Shown in pieces: positions 23,332 to 34,945 of a stretch of DNA of 64,000 nucleotides. The DNA is taken from contig NC_052621.1 of NCBI RefSeq assembly GCF_016545825.1, positions 13,974,199 through 14,038,198 of the forward strand, read 5' to 3'. Source of the stretch: Eucalyptus grandis (lineage: Eukaryota; Streptophyta; Magnoliopsida; Myrtales; Myrtaceae). Each line of letters begins with the position of its first letter. The stretch's first letter is position 1. The notes beneath the pieces were generated by a model, which saw nothing but the letters and a program-made list of their open reading frames with translations, ran no database searches and was not told the DNA's origin. Both the position numbers and the translations under genes were made by a program.

Positions 23332-25548
23332 GAGTTATGATAAACTCAATTGGAGGGTAAGAAAATGCATATATTTTTTAAAATTATGTACAAGTTGAGC
23401 AGAGCTATCGATTGTAGTGTTTGGAATTAAATTCACCTGTTGTGAGCAGAGAAGTCACAATTGACGAGTCTCCAATACTTTTGGACAGGAGTGATTGTGG
23501 TAGTGTTTCTACGAATTTGGGTGGTTTTTTAGCTCTAGATGGAGTTGCAACTAGACATCCCGTGTAGAGGGTACTTGCGTGGTAATTGACATAGACAATA
23601 CTTGTAGCAAGGCTCCACCTACAAAGCTAATGAAAACTGTAGTTGCTGAGTTTGACAAGGTATGAGTTTGATTTTTTTGACAATTATTGACGTAATAGTG
23701 TTTGTGTTTATGAATTCTTGTGCAGCAGTTAATGTATGCACGTAGAGTTGGTAGCTTGATAAGGTCCTTGATTAGGATGATATTCAAGTGTAGCCTGGAT
23801 TTGGAAGATCTCTAGGGCAATTGAGCCCATAAAGGGGCGGTGGGAGAGTAGTAGTTATCACATTTCTGGTGATTATGACTTGACTTAAATATAGAGCTAA
23901 GGTAGAGATTTTTAGAATATATCTCGAATTTGAGCTTTCTTATGAAACTTGATCTAATAGTGCCCAAAAATGTGGCCCGATGTGCAACCCTTAGATGTGA
24001 CATGCTAAAAGAGTCCAAGACTAATTTTCTTAACAAAATTTAAAAAACAAAATCAGTTTTCTCGTTCAATTTAGAAGTCAGCCGCATGATATCCTAATTT
24101 AGTTGGAAATAAAAGTTTTGGTCTTCATGCTGCCGTGCCTTGCGTGTAATAGTAGGGCACTAAATATACGGCTTATTCATGAATTATTCCCTGAAGCAAT
24201 GGCATTGAAGCCTGAAGGGGTAAGACTTTGTGTACCACGTTATGCGATTTGAGATTATTTTGCAAGTAATTGTGATGGCTAAATATTTAGTGAGTTATGA
24301 GATAAATTGGGCGTTGGGATTATTGAGAGTTTTGAGTAGACTTGAGTGTGGTTATAATCTTTATTATATTGCCTGATCTCTTATGGAATGTTGTGTTGCT
24401 CTTTTTTTGGGTAGATCACATTGACCAAACAACATAAATCTAATGTCTAGTTTATTTTCTTTTTCTATTTATTTTATTGCTCATTCTTGTGTTTTTCGCA
24501 ATATCTTACTCCTATGGTATATTCAGCTTAGTTGTACAAGAAAAACGTTTCCTTGGGGTGTTGAAGGAAAGCATAATCCGGCCAAAATCAAACCAAGGTT
24601 CATGAGTTTGGTTTTGGCTGGGGAGTAAAAAAGAATCAACCAATTTAGTTTGGCTTCCTTGTGGTTTACGGTAGACCACTGTTAAACAGCCACGGACGCA
24701 TTTATATTGGTATGATCATTTATATGAAGAATGTTTATCAGACTAGGTGACCGACATTCACCAATTTCTTACTTATAAATGCGACTTGCTATTGATGATA
24801 CAATATTAAACTTGTGATTCAAATGGTAAATCAGCGTCCTCGGACTTAATTCGCGGAGTGGGGGAGAGACAGAGAGTGACCGGGATCCAAATTAACGCAG
24901 CAACGCTAACACTACAGCACTGACCGAGGAATATAACAAATTAAAGAAGAGGAATGTTGGCCCGAAGAACGGAAAACTGGAAAGAGGAAGAAGTACAGCG
25001 ATGGACGAAGACTCCCTCCGACGGGAACAATGTATCGGGGGATGCAGGCTGCAAAGTCGCAGAAGAAAGAGAAAGAGATGGAGAGGAGAGAGAGAGAGAA
25101 GGAGAGGGGCAAGCGTGGTGGGTTCGCGCCACGTGGTGTTGGACGCTTCCTCCTCATTTCCGAATTCTTTCCTCTTTTTTTCCTGTCATTTTTGCAGTAG
25201 GAGTTTTGTCCCTCGTAGAGCGACTAAAACAACCGCTATTAAACAGGGCTTGATTTGACATAATGCTAATTTACATAGCACTAGAACGATCAGTGCACTG
25301 CAAAAAAAAAAAGAAAAAGAAGAAAAATTTAACCTGTGAACTTATCAACTCAAACTGCCCAAACATCCGAATTATCAATATTATAGAAATTGAACAGCCG
25401 GAGTTTACAGGGAAGGACAGAGAAAATCAGCACGCTTAGTACAAGAAGAAGAAGCGAAACAAAGGTTTAAAAAAAGGTTGGATCCCCCAGCATTAGATTT
25501 TCAATGGAATTTGCGGGTAGGAACCTCATTCTTTGCCAACCCGGCAAC
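23332..25548. other. downstream flank of DUF4220 gene 1 (unit A)
   Basis: 23400-23620 matches 47560-47810, 23780-24060 matches 49080-49350, and 24400-24760 matches 49730-50090, confirming that this is the flank of DUF4220 gene 1 matched by the flank of gene 2. A stretch at about 24830-25300 is absent from unit B; it is rich in GA words (GAGAGAGAGAGA near 25085) and has overlapping short ORFs with no recognisable domain. I see no convincing gene in the region. Confidence 0.6.
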
Positions 25549-26383
25549 TTACTCAAATTATTTTTAAAAAATATGGAGGCATGTCTCCTATCCCACATCA
25601 CTTAGGGGGGAGTGCTAGGTTAGCTCATAAAGCAATGAGCCCTCTAATTGTATATATGCGTTTTTTAGAGTAGTATGAGCTGCCTCCAGCAGAATAAAAC
25701 TATGAGAACTATATGTGTGCCCTGGAGACTCAAAGGTTCTTAGGTTGCCTCCAGACCTCTAAGTATTGCTGCCGCTTCAACGGCTCCTGTCGCTTCCGCC
25801 ACTGCCGCCGCTCTCGCCGCTACAGCCACCGCCGCCATTTCCACTGCTTTCGCCACTCTCTCTGCCGCTGCTGCTCCCGTCACTCTTGCCACTCCCGCTG
25901 CCGCTCCCGCCATCGCTCCCGCCGCGGCTCTCGCCTTCGCTCTTGCCGCTCCTATCGCTTCTGCCACTCTCACCGCTCCCACCGCTCCCGCCGCTCTCGC
26001 CGTTCTCGCCACTCCCGCCTCTTCCGCCTCTCTCGCCGCTGCTGCCTCTCTCGCCGCTGCCGCTGCTCTCCTTGCTCCTGCCGCTCCTGTCGCTTCCGCC
26101 GCTCTCACCGCTTCCGCCGCTCCCTCCTCTTCCGCCTCTCTCGCCGCTGTCGCCGCTCTCTTCACTGCCATCGCTCTCATCGCTCCCGCCGCTCCTGTCG
26201 CTCTTGCCACTCCCTCTGCTTTCGCCACTTTCGCCGCTCCTGCCACTTCCATCGCTCTCGCCATTTCCACCGCTCTCACCGCTGCCGCCTCTCTCGCCGC
26301 TGCTGCCGCTCTCACCTCCGCCTCCGCCGCCGCCACCTCCGCCTCTACCGCCACCGCCTCCGCCTCTGCTGCCGCTCTCCTGA
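25549..26383. repeat. insertion with a 9-bp GCCGCTCTC-type low-complexity array
   Basis: Relative to unit B this stretch is extra, splitting the 3' end of DUF4220 gene 1 from its flank. The left 190 bp resembles a degraded retroelement end (CCCACATCACTTAGGGGGG near 25590). From about 25765 to 26370, roughly 600 bp consist of imperfect 9-bp units such as GCCGCTCTC, GCCGCTCCC and GCCACTCCC. The array lacks stops in several frames on both strands, giving spurious Ala/Glu, Pro/Leu, Ser/Gly and Arg/Ser/His-rich ORFs. On the minus strand it extends the DUF594 reading frame with about 200 Ala-rich residues. Confidence 0.75.
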
Positions 26384-26679
26384 GCATCACCCTTCTCAAA
26401 GGAGACTCGACTGCTTCGAGACGTTGATATAAGCCAAGCTGTGCCATTAATAACCAAACCAAGGTGACAAGTTCTCCTCCTTTACTTAGGTGTTGAGCAT
26501 GTGTAGACGGTCGACAATGAACCGCAGTATACCCAGCAATTCCACCCACACTTCGCTCATGATCTTCCACCTGTCATTCTTTTCAATACTCCGCAATTCT
26601 CTAGCGAGAAAACACGCATTAGAAAGCACAGAACTAATTTTCTCTCTGCCCTCATGAGGTGGCTCCACTTCTAGGAGAG
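26384..26679 (-). pseudogene. DUF4220/DUF594 gene 1, 3' part
   Basis: This is the C-terminal DUF594 portion separated from the rest of gene 1 by the copia insertion. On the minus strand 26668-26486 reads EPPHEGREKISSVLSNACFL then WKIMSEVWVELLG, and a second frame continues YTAVHCRPSTHAQHLSKGGE and LVTLVWLLMAQLGL. These align with residues about 618-701 of gene 2. A one-base frameshift near 26545 separates the two pieces. The normal C-terminus is replaced by the Ala-rich extension from the adjacent array. With the insertion and frameshift, gene 1 cannot make a normal product. Confidence 0.85.
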
Positions 26680-26684
26680 TTCTG

Positions 26685-27156
26685 TGTTAGACGCAAATTG
26701 CGCAATCCCAAGATCTCCATAACCAGAACAAGAACGTAATTGAGTAGAAAGATTAACGCACCTGATTTGGGATCCATCGAACATAAAGCGGAAGCATAAA
26801 AGGATTACCCACATATATCAAGGGGATCCACGCATCAAGTCCTTCTCCTCTATTGCCCTCCGTATCATTGGCTCAATGAGGCGGCCCCCTCACGTGCAGC
26901 GTTAGGTAAACGCCCCTTAGGTGAGGATACATGTGAGAATTCGGGTTAGAGGAGAGACTTGAGCACTATTTATAGAGTTTCCAGCCAGTCCCTCTCATTA
27001 CAGGCCAGGCTCAACTCGGCCCACACTAACCAGCTCATATTAGACTAATTAAGAAACCTTATATCTCACCTTAGACCAACCCTGTTTTACGGTAACCGTA
27101 AAAACAGTAAATTACAATATCAATTAATTTAGTCCACATTAGGAAAAACTCTTACA
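26685..27156 (-). repeat. 3' LTR of the inserted copia element
   Basis: 472 bp. On the plus strand it starts TGTTAGACGC and ends TCTTACA, matching the LTR at 31821-32289. Confidence 0.93.
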
Positions 27157-27860
27157 TTCTCTCACTTGGACTATATTAATTGAAATCGTACCGTATGTGC
27201 GCACATTTGGTCTAGAGATAATTCTTAATAGTCAATCCTATCCCATAAAGTCTTAAACACCGAATCATGGCGGTAACTGCATGTATACACACAGAGCCTT
27301 CCATGGTCACGAATGTTCTCAACTTTATTGATATGGATTCAATATGGTGGTGTGTCAAATGGATAACGTCTCTCATAGAGAGATCCCATTTGTCAGTCAC
27401 CATTCTCTTACCTTAGGTGTCACAAAAACTTGTGCCACAAGAGAATGCTTTATGGTTCCAATGAACCCACATATGTCTTGTCCTTATGGTTAACATTTCT
27501 TTATGTATCACAAGACATATGCACAAGGCTAATAACCGGATGCCCGGATGCCCCTAGCCTTCACTCAAGGTTTATACAATCCCTTGAGACTTTATCAATA
27601 TGTATTCAACATAATAACAATACATTCAAAAGGTTTTATTGAATGCAAAAGTTGATATATATTAAACCGTTACAAAGTGTAACGAATACATATGAAATCT
27701 TTATCAGAGTAAAGCCAAAATAGCTCCCAATAAACAACAGTATCCGAAGATAGTCCTAGGCCCATGCTAATGACATGTCACTCAAATACACATGGGCGTA
27801 GGCCTTTAGTTAGTGGATCTGTAACCACATCATCTATGAAAATATGTTATATTATAAGTC
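27157..27860 (-). pseudogene. copia RNase H end and 3' untranslated remnant
   Basis: On the minus strand near 27840-27760, VTDPLTKGLRPCVFE followed by stop and HVISMGLGL matches the usual end of copia RNase H (ADPLTKGL, then H and MGL). The DNA from there to the LTR has no coding signal and includes the purine-rich tract beside the LTR. Confidence 0.65.
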
Positions 27861-28439
27861 ACATTTCTGTACTGTTTCTTTATGTTAAAAAATATTTGAT
27901 CACTATATATTTAGACCCCTTGAGACCTCTGTAGTAAATAAATAATACTACAAATTTGTTATCTCAATACAACCATATGGGTCTATCCATAAAGTTAAAA
28001 CAATCAACTCCTTTCATGAGGTTCTGGAGCTTAAAAGCCCAAGTAACAGCCTAAAAGAATGTTACTAACACTGCTTACATAGTAGAATATGACATAAAAC
28101 TTTATTTACTGCACTTACTACTAACATAAATATGTATTCTATTATTGATTGCATGTTATCAGAACAGCCAACAAAGTTTACATCTAAATACTCTACTAAC
28201 TGCAAGAATTGAACATGTCTATAATTAGCATATAATCTCTTGTCTTTTTTAAGTACCTTTAAATCTTCTTGACAGCAACTCAGTGATTGCGTCTTGGATT
28301 TGATTGATATATGCCTAGAAGTCCCGTCACAAAGACAACATTTAGTCTAGTGCAAATTCGAGCATACATTATACTTTTAAGTGCATTGACATAAGGTACA
28401 CCATTTAATTAGATTTTCTCAATATCTAAATAAGGACAA

Positions 28440-28728
28440 TGTGATAGATTTAATCCATCACCCTTAACAACGGGAGCAATTCCTGGCTTGCAATGATGTA
28501 TATTGAATATTTCCAATATACAATCAGCAAATGTCCTCCGAGAAAATCTAATATAATATGGCAAAAACAATTCTTACAGACCTCAGTACAAATGATATAA
28601 GATGTCTCGATGTCACAACTTGTAAGCAAAACATCATGTACATAAAGTATGAGAAAAAATAAATTTCCTCCCACTGACCTTGTAGTATATTGAATTACTT
28701 TGTTCTCAATTGAACAAAATAATAACAC
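28440..28728 (-). pseudogene. copia reverse transcriptase fragment
   Basis: A 92-codon minus-strand stretch contains FFLILYVHDVLLTSCDIETS, matching the copia RT core FLILYVDDILL with the first catalytic aspartate replaced by His. This would abolish polymerase activity. The flanking sequence is too decayed to follow in frame. Confidence 0.7.
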
Positions 28729-30563
28729 TATGAAACTTTAATAATATTGTCTGAAAACTTGCTTAAGACCATGAATTAGAACTTTTCAGTCTACATACAA
28801 GTTTACCTAAATCTGCTGCAAAATCATCCAGTTGCACTATATAGATTTTGTATCTATTTGGCGTAACTCCATATCAAAATAAATTATTAATGCCACATTC
28901 ACTCTGAAAGAATCTTTTTAAAAAAAAATACTAGAAAGAAATATGTATTTCTTCACTATAAACAATACACCCCTCTTTCATAGTGAAAACTTTAGTTACC
29001 AATTTGGCTTTAAATTCCACAATCTTTCTTTGAAATTCTTTTAATTTTGTACGCCAATTTGCAATTAATGAACTTGTAATCTTTAGGCAAGTAAGTTAGT
29101 TTCCAAACACTATGATGTTTCATAGATTGTATATGGCCTTTTATGGCATCTAATCACATACTTGATTGAGAATAAGAAACGACATTTATAAATATGTCAT
29201 TACATCAACCATATAGTGGATATTGTAATCATGCTCTCACAAATAGACTATATAGTCGATGGTATAACTGATCGTCTTTCCTTAACAAATCTCCTTAATA
29301 AAGCTGCAACCACTTCATTCTGCACTTGAGAGGTTTAAGAAATTTCATTATAAACTATATCAAGAATAGTACCTTAAACCTCAACAAATTTAGTCTATGG
29401 TACAGGAGATTCCATAATTGTATGTACCACAATTGTTTATATAGGCAAAGACAAAGATACAGTAACATCCATCATACTCATTACCATGTTTAACATGGTG
29501 CATTTATGCCTTTCGGCCAAATCTTTTTGTCAGGATTTTCAGGTATAGTAATTAAATTACCACCCTAGAATTTACCAAGTATTTGACAAATGACCCTTTA
29601 AGCAATTTAGTATTGTCATATTTGCCAAAATACTTACCGCTACTATTAGGCCTGACAACCTTCAAGACTAATTTGAACCAGTTTATTCTTTATCTCAATC
29701 AATTTCTTTAAATAGAAAACTTTCGGAAATAACCTTTTAACCATATACGAGATGTATATGTCATTAGAATTTAAACACAATCTTTGCATATGTGTCCTAA
29801 TTTCAATATCAGACAAGACATAATTTCAAGCAATTAAGGCTTCCATCATCTTATAGCAGTGCAGTCCATAGGCAAACCTCTTTTCAAGTGTTCTAGAATG
29901 GAACGCTTCATGGACAGTAAGCAAATTCAATTGCTTATTTCTCAAGCAACAAATCATACGTCAATAACTTAAAATTTTAAGCAGTAAAAACCTCAATAAT
30001 AGTGGAGTTATTAATTACAGAAAATGTGACTGAAAACCAAGCAATATATATAATTAGCATCATGTGAGTACTATGTAACTTGACGTACAAGTACACATCC
30101 AGAGAGTTACATGCATAATCATATAATCACCTTTGGGCAGAATACATGACATGCAGTTGTATACTCCCCACATGATAAGGGTTATGAGAATATATTCCAA
30201 TCTTCGTGAATTCATCACCTTTGGGCATATGAACCATTAAGATTGGTTACTCCTCCACCACACTATCATGTATCCCTCCATGAACTAATACACAATCACC
30301 TCCTTTGGGAGTATGACCACGCATTAGATCAGGAGACATCCCAATCATCATACGAGACCGAAATTTCTCAAACCCAATCAAGCGTGCCACTTTGGCGGTC
30401 ACTACTCAATTGAATCATTGAAATTCTCTCATACCAGGGATATAAAATTTACTCCTCACATACACCATATACATGTGATTTTAACTTTAGTGATAGGGGC
30501 AGCATATCACCAAAATCACATATCATGCTAATTACATTGCTTTATTCATTAATAAAAATTAAT

Positions 30564-30603
<40 letters not shown>

Positions 30604-31440
30604 TATATAGCGAACTTGTTTTGACAGATTCTAATGAGATCATTGATTACAAGTAACACAAGAAACTTCTCATAACAGAGAATAAAACATCTCTTATGCA
30701 CCCTGATTACATATTACCAGAACAACATAAAAAGAATGCTGATCTAAAATATCTCTCACAAATTAACATCAATAGTAATATAGGGTACACCAAATCAACA
30801 AGCACTATTGCTCATGAATTTCATACGGCAAAACATGACTCCAAGGCCAACATCTAATTTATTAGCCAATTTTAAGCAACAAATTATGATTGTAATCAAC
30901 TAGTGGCCTATTAATTGAGTCAAACCAGAGAACCAAATATCTAAAATTTAACAGTAGATACTATTGCTCTGCGTAAATATTGCCATACTCCTTTACCATA
31001 AAAATATTCAACTTGATAGACATTAACAAGTGACCAGATGAGTTCATGTACAATATGCAGTAATTTAATTGACATGCATTACTCACATACAGCAGATATG
31101 TTAATCAGTACAATTAGTTTGGTCACGAGTTCTTAAGACGTCTATCATTCAAAGATTACCAGCGTGTAAAAGAGTATGCATGAGTAATAAAAATTTCATG
31201 ACTTTTACTTTTTCTCATTATCTCAAGATATATTCAATTACTATCTCATAATGATTGAATCTCATTAAGCCAGCTTCAGTTCACAATAAAGTTTGATTTT
31301 TATTGATGAATTTATAATGATTATGTGATAATATACCTATAACCCAACATTTATATTTCCAAAATCATAGAAAATATAAGAAAAATACGCAAAAATACAC
31401 GTATTTAGGGTTCCGTATGTATTTTCACATCTATAAAATC
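28729..31440. other. decayed interior of the copia element
   Basis: AT-rich DNA with no readable domain. It should cover gag, protease, integrase and the start of RT on the minus strand, but I could not place their boundaries. It contains an AT dinucleotide run at about 30567-30600. Confidence 0.5.
30567..30600. repeat. (AT)n microsatellite
   Basis: An uninterrupted alternating AT run of about 34 bases inside the copia interior; such runs vary in length between individuals. Confidence 0.9.
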
Positions 31441-31801
31441 ATCAAACATATAAAATAAATATACCACGACATAGGAAATCACCGTACGAGTCCAACACCA
31501 CCAGACACGCACCAAATGGAGCCTCCACGCGCCCGCACGCGCCGCCTGAGTGCGCGGCGCGTGTTCGTCGCGTAGGAGGCGCGTGGCGCGTGGCCGCGCG
31601 TAGGGGCGCGTGCGGCCTCCTCCGGTGACGCACCGCCCACGGTTTTCTTCGCCTCGTCGAGCCCAGTCCGAATATATAATTTAATTTAATTTTTATTGAA
31701 CAAAAAGTCTCGAAAATCGTAAATTAGGGCAAGATCCGCACTAATTAGGGCTAATCCGTACAAATTAGGGCAAAACCAATTGCGTTCGAGTTCTAGGGTT
31801 A
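31440..31801. other. GC-rich leader region of the copia element
   Basis: About 31510-31660 is dense in CGCG words (GCGCGGCGCGTG), in sharp contrast to the AT-rich interior. By position it is the untranslated leader between the primer binding site and gag. No ORF of interest was seen. Confidence 0.5.
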
Positions 31802-31820
31802 TGGTTGCTCTGATACCACA
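31802..31820 (-). other. primer binding site of the inserted copia element
   Basis: The reverse complement reads TGGTATCAGAGCAACCA directly beside the LTR end at 31821 and is complementary to initiator-Met tRNA. Confidence 0.88.
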
Positions 31821-32289
31821 TGTTAGACGCAAATTGCACAATCCCAAGATCTCCATAACCAGAACAAGAACGTAATTGAGTAGAAAGATTAACGCACCTA
31901 ATTTGGGATCCATCAAACATAAAGTGGAAGCATAAAAGGATTACCCACATATATCAAGGGGATCCACGCATCAAGTCCTTCTCCTCTATTGCCCTCCGTA
32001 TCACTGGCTCAATGAGGCGGCCCCCTCACGTGCAGCGTTAGGTAAACGCCCCTTAGGTGAGGATACATGTGAGAATCAGGGTTAGAGGAGACTTGAAGAC
32101 TATTTATAGAGTTTCCAGTGGGTCCCCCTCTCATTACGCCGGCTCAACTCGGCCCACACTAACCAGCTCATATTAGACTAATTAAGAAACCTTCTATCTC
32201 ACCTTAAACCAACCATGTTTTACGGTAACCGTAAAAACAGTAAATTATAATATCAATTAATTTAGTCCACATTAGGAAAAACTCTTACA
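31821..32289 (-). repeat. 5' LTR of the inserted copia element
   Basis: 469 bp. It contains TATAAATA read on the minus strand (32101-32108), a likely promoter, and supplies the accidental stop codon of the truncated gene 1 reading frame. Confidence 0.93.
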
Positions 32290-32294
32290 TTCTG

Positions 32295-34039
32295 CACACC
32301 TTTTTCTTCATTATGTTTATTTTGCTCCCAATAGAGGAAATTTCTCTGAGGAACTTGTCCAGCTCATCACAAGTGTATCGGAACCTTATTTCGCCGAACC
32401 CAGCGATTGCAGACATCATATCAGGTTGTTTGATCATAAGATGAAGCATATAATCTGACAATGCCTTACTGTTTACACGATTAGTGTTAATGTCAGTACT
32501 TTCCTCAGTGTCCATATTGTAACAGAGCTCGGTGGCAACATGCCACAGTAAAAGGCTCTCATCATAATCAACAGTGCGGATGAATGGAAGCAAGTTTGTG
32601 CAATCTTGCTTTGTTTCGGAATGCTCCAGAGCCCATTCACCCCGAGCAGCACATATCTCCAACGCGCGTTCCATGTCTTCTGTAGTCGATCCCTTCCGTT
32701 TCAGCTCATCAAAAATCAGTTCACCTAATTTTTCAGTGTATGGTACTTGCCGTCCAGGCTTCAAGTCATCAAAAAATTCCCACAGAGAGATGAGATCAAG
32801 GAGTTTCTCAATCCATTTTGGCCACCTACTCAGCCGAGAATCTATCAAATTGTACTGGAAGATTGATCTAGACCACCTAGCATGTAGTATATGCAATGTG
32901 AACGGTGAGCTTTCGGACTTGAATTTATGGAGGAAATTAATGAAGATGCATCCTGTAAACAAACTTCTATGATCTTTCTGAGATGTCCCTACTTTTGCAA
33001 ACGTCCTGTCAGAGCAAATGAGCATACTAAGAGCTACAAATTCCAGGCCCACAGCTCCAAGGAGCAAGGTGTACGTAATCTTTATATCATATTCGTGAAA
33101 ACCACGCTTGTTCAAGACATAGAAAAGTGCAAAAGCAGTAACGACGGAGCCAACTGAGATAGCTCGGAAAAGGTACCCTGTTAGACAGTGAACCACGGCA
33201 GCCTTAGTATAAAGAACATCATAAAAGAAGTTGAGCTCAGCCTCAATGACCCGAAAAGCATCCTTCGCGGTTGTGCTTCTGAAAAATTGCCAGCTTCTGT
33301 TCATTTGACTGAGGCCGAAGGGGAGTTCCACAAGGAGGCCTTTGAAGGTTGTGAAGTAAAAAGATGCGGCTTTTATCACTTCTCTGTCGCCCAAATCGGT
33401 TTCATGTTGCTTTCTAACATCTCGGGATTTGATATTATGCTCCGAAATCATCTTTATTAGAGCATCGCTATCCCGGTCAGCATCAAGAGACGGGAGCAAG
33501 GAACCACGGAATTTACTGAAGCGTGCAAGATACAGAGCACATGTTCTTTCTATATATTTTATGGTTCCTCCAATAAACACGAAGATGGTTGGGACAATTA
33601 GCTTGTTACTGGGGAGGGATTGGTAAAACACATAGCATGCAGTGCCTAGCTGGAATAAGAGATTAAGCAAGTGCCTACCCCACAGCTCATTATCCTCGAG
33701 CGCGAAAGCAGTGATTGTGTCTGGTCCTCCGAGGTGTAGCAGAAGGAATGGAGCCCAAAATGCCAAAAGGTCACCATCATATGCATCGACCTTGGAGTCT
33801 GAAGTACAACCATTGATTTGGGCTTTGGCAAGGAGTCCGAAGGCATAGATAGCAACCGAGTCGGCAACCAAGTAAGCTAACCACATGAGAGTCCTGAACC
33901 ACCTGTTTGACCACCTCTTTCGCATGGATGCAAAAAAGATGAGAAAGACTTGCAGAGATAGGCTCGTAAGGATCGCCCCTCGGAGATTGAGTTTCATCCA
34001 TAGATTCTGAGCTTCTGCAAGAATTTTCGTAATTCCCAT
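32295..34039 (-). pseudogene. DUF4220/DUF594 gene 1, 5' part (disrupted by copia insertion)
   Basis: This encodes a plant multi-pass membrane protein of unknown function. About 580 codons are open from the ATG at 34039, aligning with gene 2 over its length (MGITKILAEAQNLWMKLNLR start, LVADSVAIYAFGLL, FALEDNELWGRHLLNLLFQL, YDESLLLWHVATELCYN). DUF4220 covers about residues 45-390, with predicted membrane segments near residues 20-35, 45-65, 90-105, 125-140, 150-165, 290-310 and 320-340. The frame runs into the LTR at 32289, and the DUF594 end is 5.6 kb away at 26384-26679. It lacks both in-frame duplications present in gene 2. A truncated protein could still be made, but the C-terminal domain is lost. 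Confidence 0.9.
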
Positions 34040-34945
34040 TTGATCCTCACTCTCTCACCAGATCTTGGAAGGAAATGTTTTACTCCGCGCGAGTATTACA
34101 GTAAGGCAACAATGATTGAACAAATATGCAAACCGGAGAACATAATAACAGAAAAGGTTACCATTAAGGGCAGAGAGTCGATAATCCCTTTGAAATCTTT
34201 TGACGACCCGATACGAATGGACGTCTTGCTTCATGCAACCGAGTGTCAAGCAATGCGTAGTTATAAAGGAGTTAGAAGCGACGGGACATTAGCTGAGATC
34301 GGTACGGAGTTCGAGGAGTTGCGAGAAACTCCTGGAATGGAAAGTAAAGGCATGAAAACCAGAGCGCTTTGGCTGTTGCTAGGGATGCACATTCTACTCT
34401 TCATCACTTTAACCTCTCTTCTAATTCAAGCATAGTCATCGAACCTGCCACTGTCAAGTAAAATCTGGAGATAGTAGACTAGAGAGAGAGAGAGACATCT
34501 CTTGCCATCCGGTGCTTCTTGCTTTCGATTTTTTTGACACTATCTATTTCCAATTTTAGCTTTAGCCTCATTCACATTTCTCTCTTTTTCATCGTCTTGC
34601 AGGTTCTAATCTTCCCTGATGAAGAAGGAACATAAGCCAAGGCTTACAAAAGACAAGAGGCTTCACAACGACTCTTCAGACATTTGACAACTTAGTAACT
34701 TAAAGCATCACACGATGGACAGTGTTAAGACAATTCAGAACATCATCTAACCTCAATGTAGTAGCTTCATTCCTCCGCCACAAATGTGCAAATTAATCGC
34801 ATCAAAGCAAATTGGACACTAGTTCAGAAATTCAGACCGTGAGCAACCAGAATACCAAACCAAAGCACAAATTCGACGCAATGTAAATCCAGTCCCTAAC
34901 CTTCTGCACTAGACCTGATCAACAATAAAGAGAAATTTGAAAAAA
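34040..34945. promoter_or_regulatory. upstream block of DUF4220 gene 1
   Basis: The first 210 bp (to about 34250) match the region upstream of gene 2 (52566-52815), including a conserved GGAAGGAAATGTTTTA word, so this is likely promoter and 5' UTR. From 34370 to 34940 the block matches the split block 35970-36210 plus 45110-45440 and, in part, 6810-7402. It contains a GA run near 34481 and CTTTAGCCTCATTCAC at about 34560, the uninterrupted version of the site where the PIF/Harbinger-like element landed in the other copy. The plus-strand 131-codon ORF here is not conserved. Confidence 0.65.

Larger units (their letters stand above)
26685..32289 (-). mobile_element. non-autonomous Ty1/copia element inserted in DUF4220 gene 1
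   Basis: 5605 bp with LTRs 26685-27156 and 31821-32289, flanked by a perfect TTCTG duplication (26680-26684 and 32290-32294). Orientation is minus: the initiator-Met primer binding site (31802-31820, reverse complement TGGTATCAGAGC) abuts the right LTR and a purine-rich GAGAGAA abuts the left LTR on the minus strand. The 4.7-kb interior is AT-rich and has no long ORF; only traces of RT and the end of RNase H can be read. By eye the LTRs differ by about 4%, while the interior is far more decayed, so mobilisation in trans is likely. Confidence 0.93.

Noticed and set aside
24954..25258. Two overlapping plus-strand ORFs of 85-99 codons
   Set aside because: They sit in a GA-rich stretch absent from the paralogous unit B, with Arg/Glu-rich low-complexity translation and no domain.
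25713..26432. Arg/Ser/His-rich and Pro/Leu-rich plus-strand ORFs of more than 200 codons
   Set aside because: They are translations of the 9-bp low-complexity array, which is open in several frames on both strands; no domain and no conserved start.
34040..34435. 131-codon plus-strand ORF beside DUF4220 gene 1
   Set aside because: It lies in the upstream block and is not kept open in the equivalent DNA upstream of gene 2.
34560..34620. Intron acceptor before an exon in the upstream block (TTTTTCATCGTCTTGCAG)
   Set aside because: The word looks like a 3' splice site, but the copy at 7091-7125 lacks about 25 bp of it without a donor-like start and no conserved reading frame follows.
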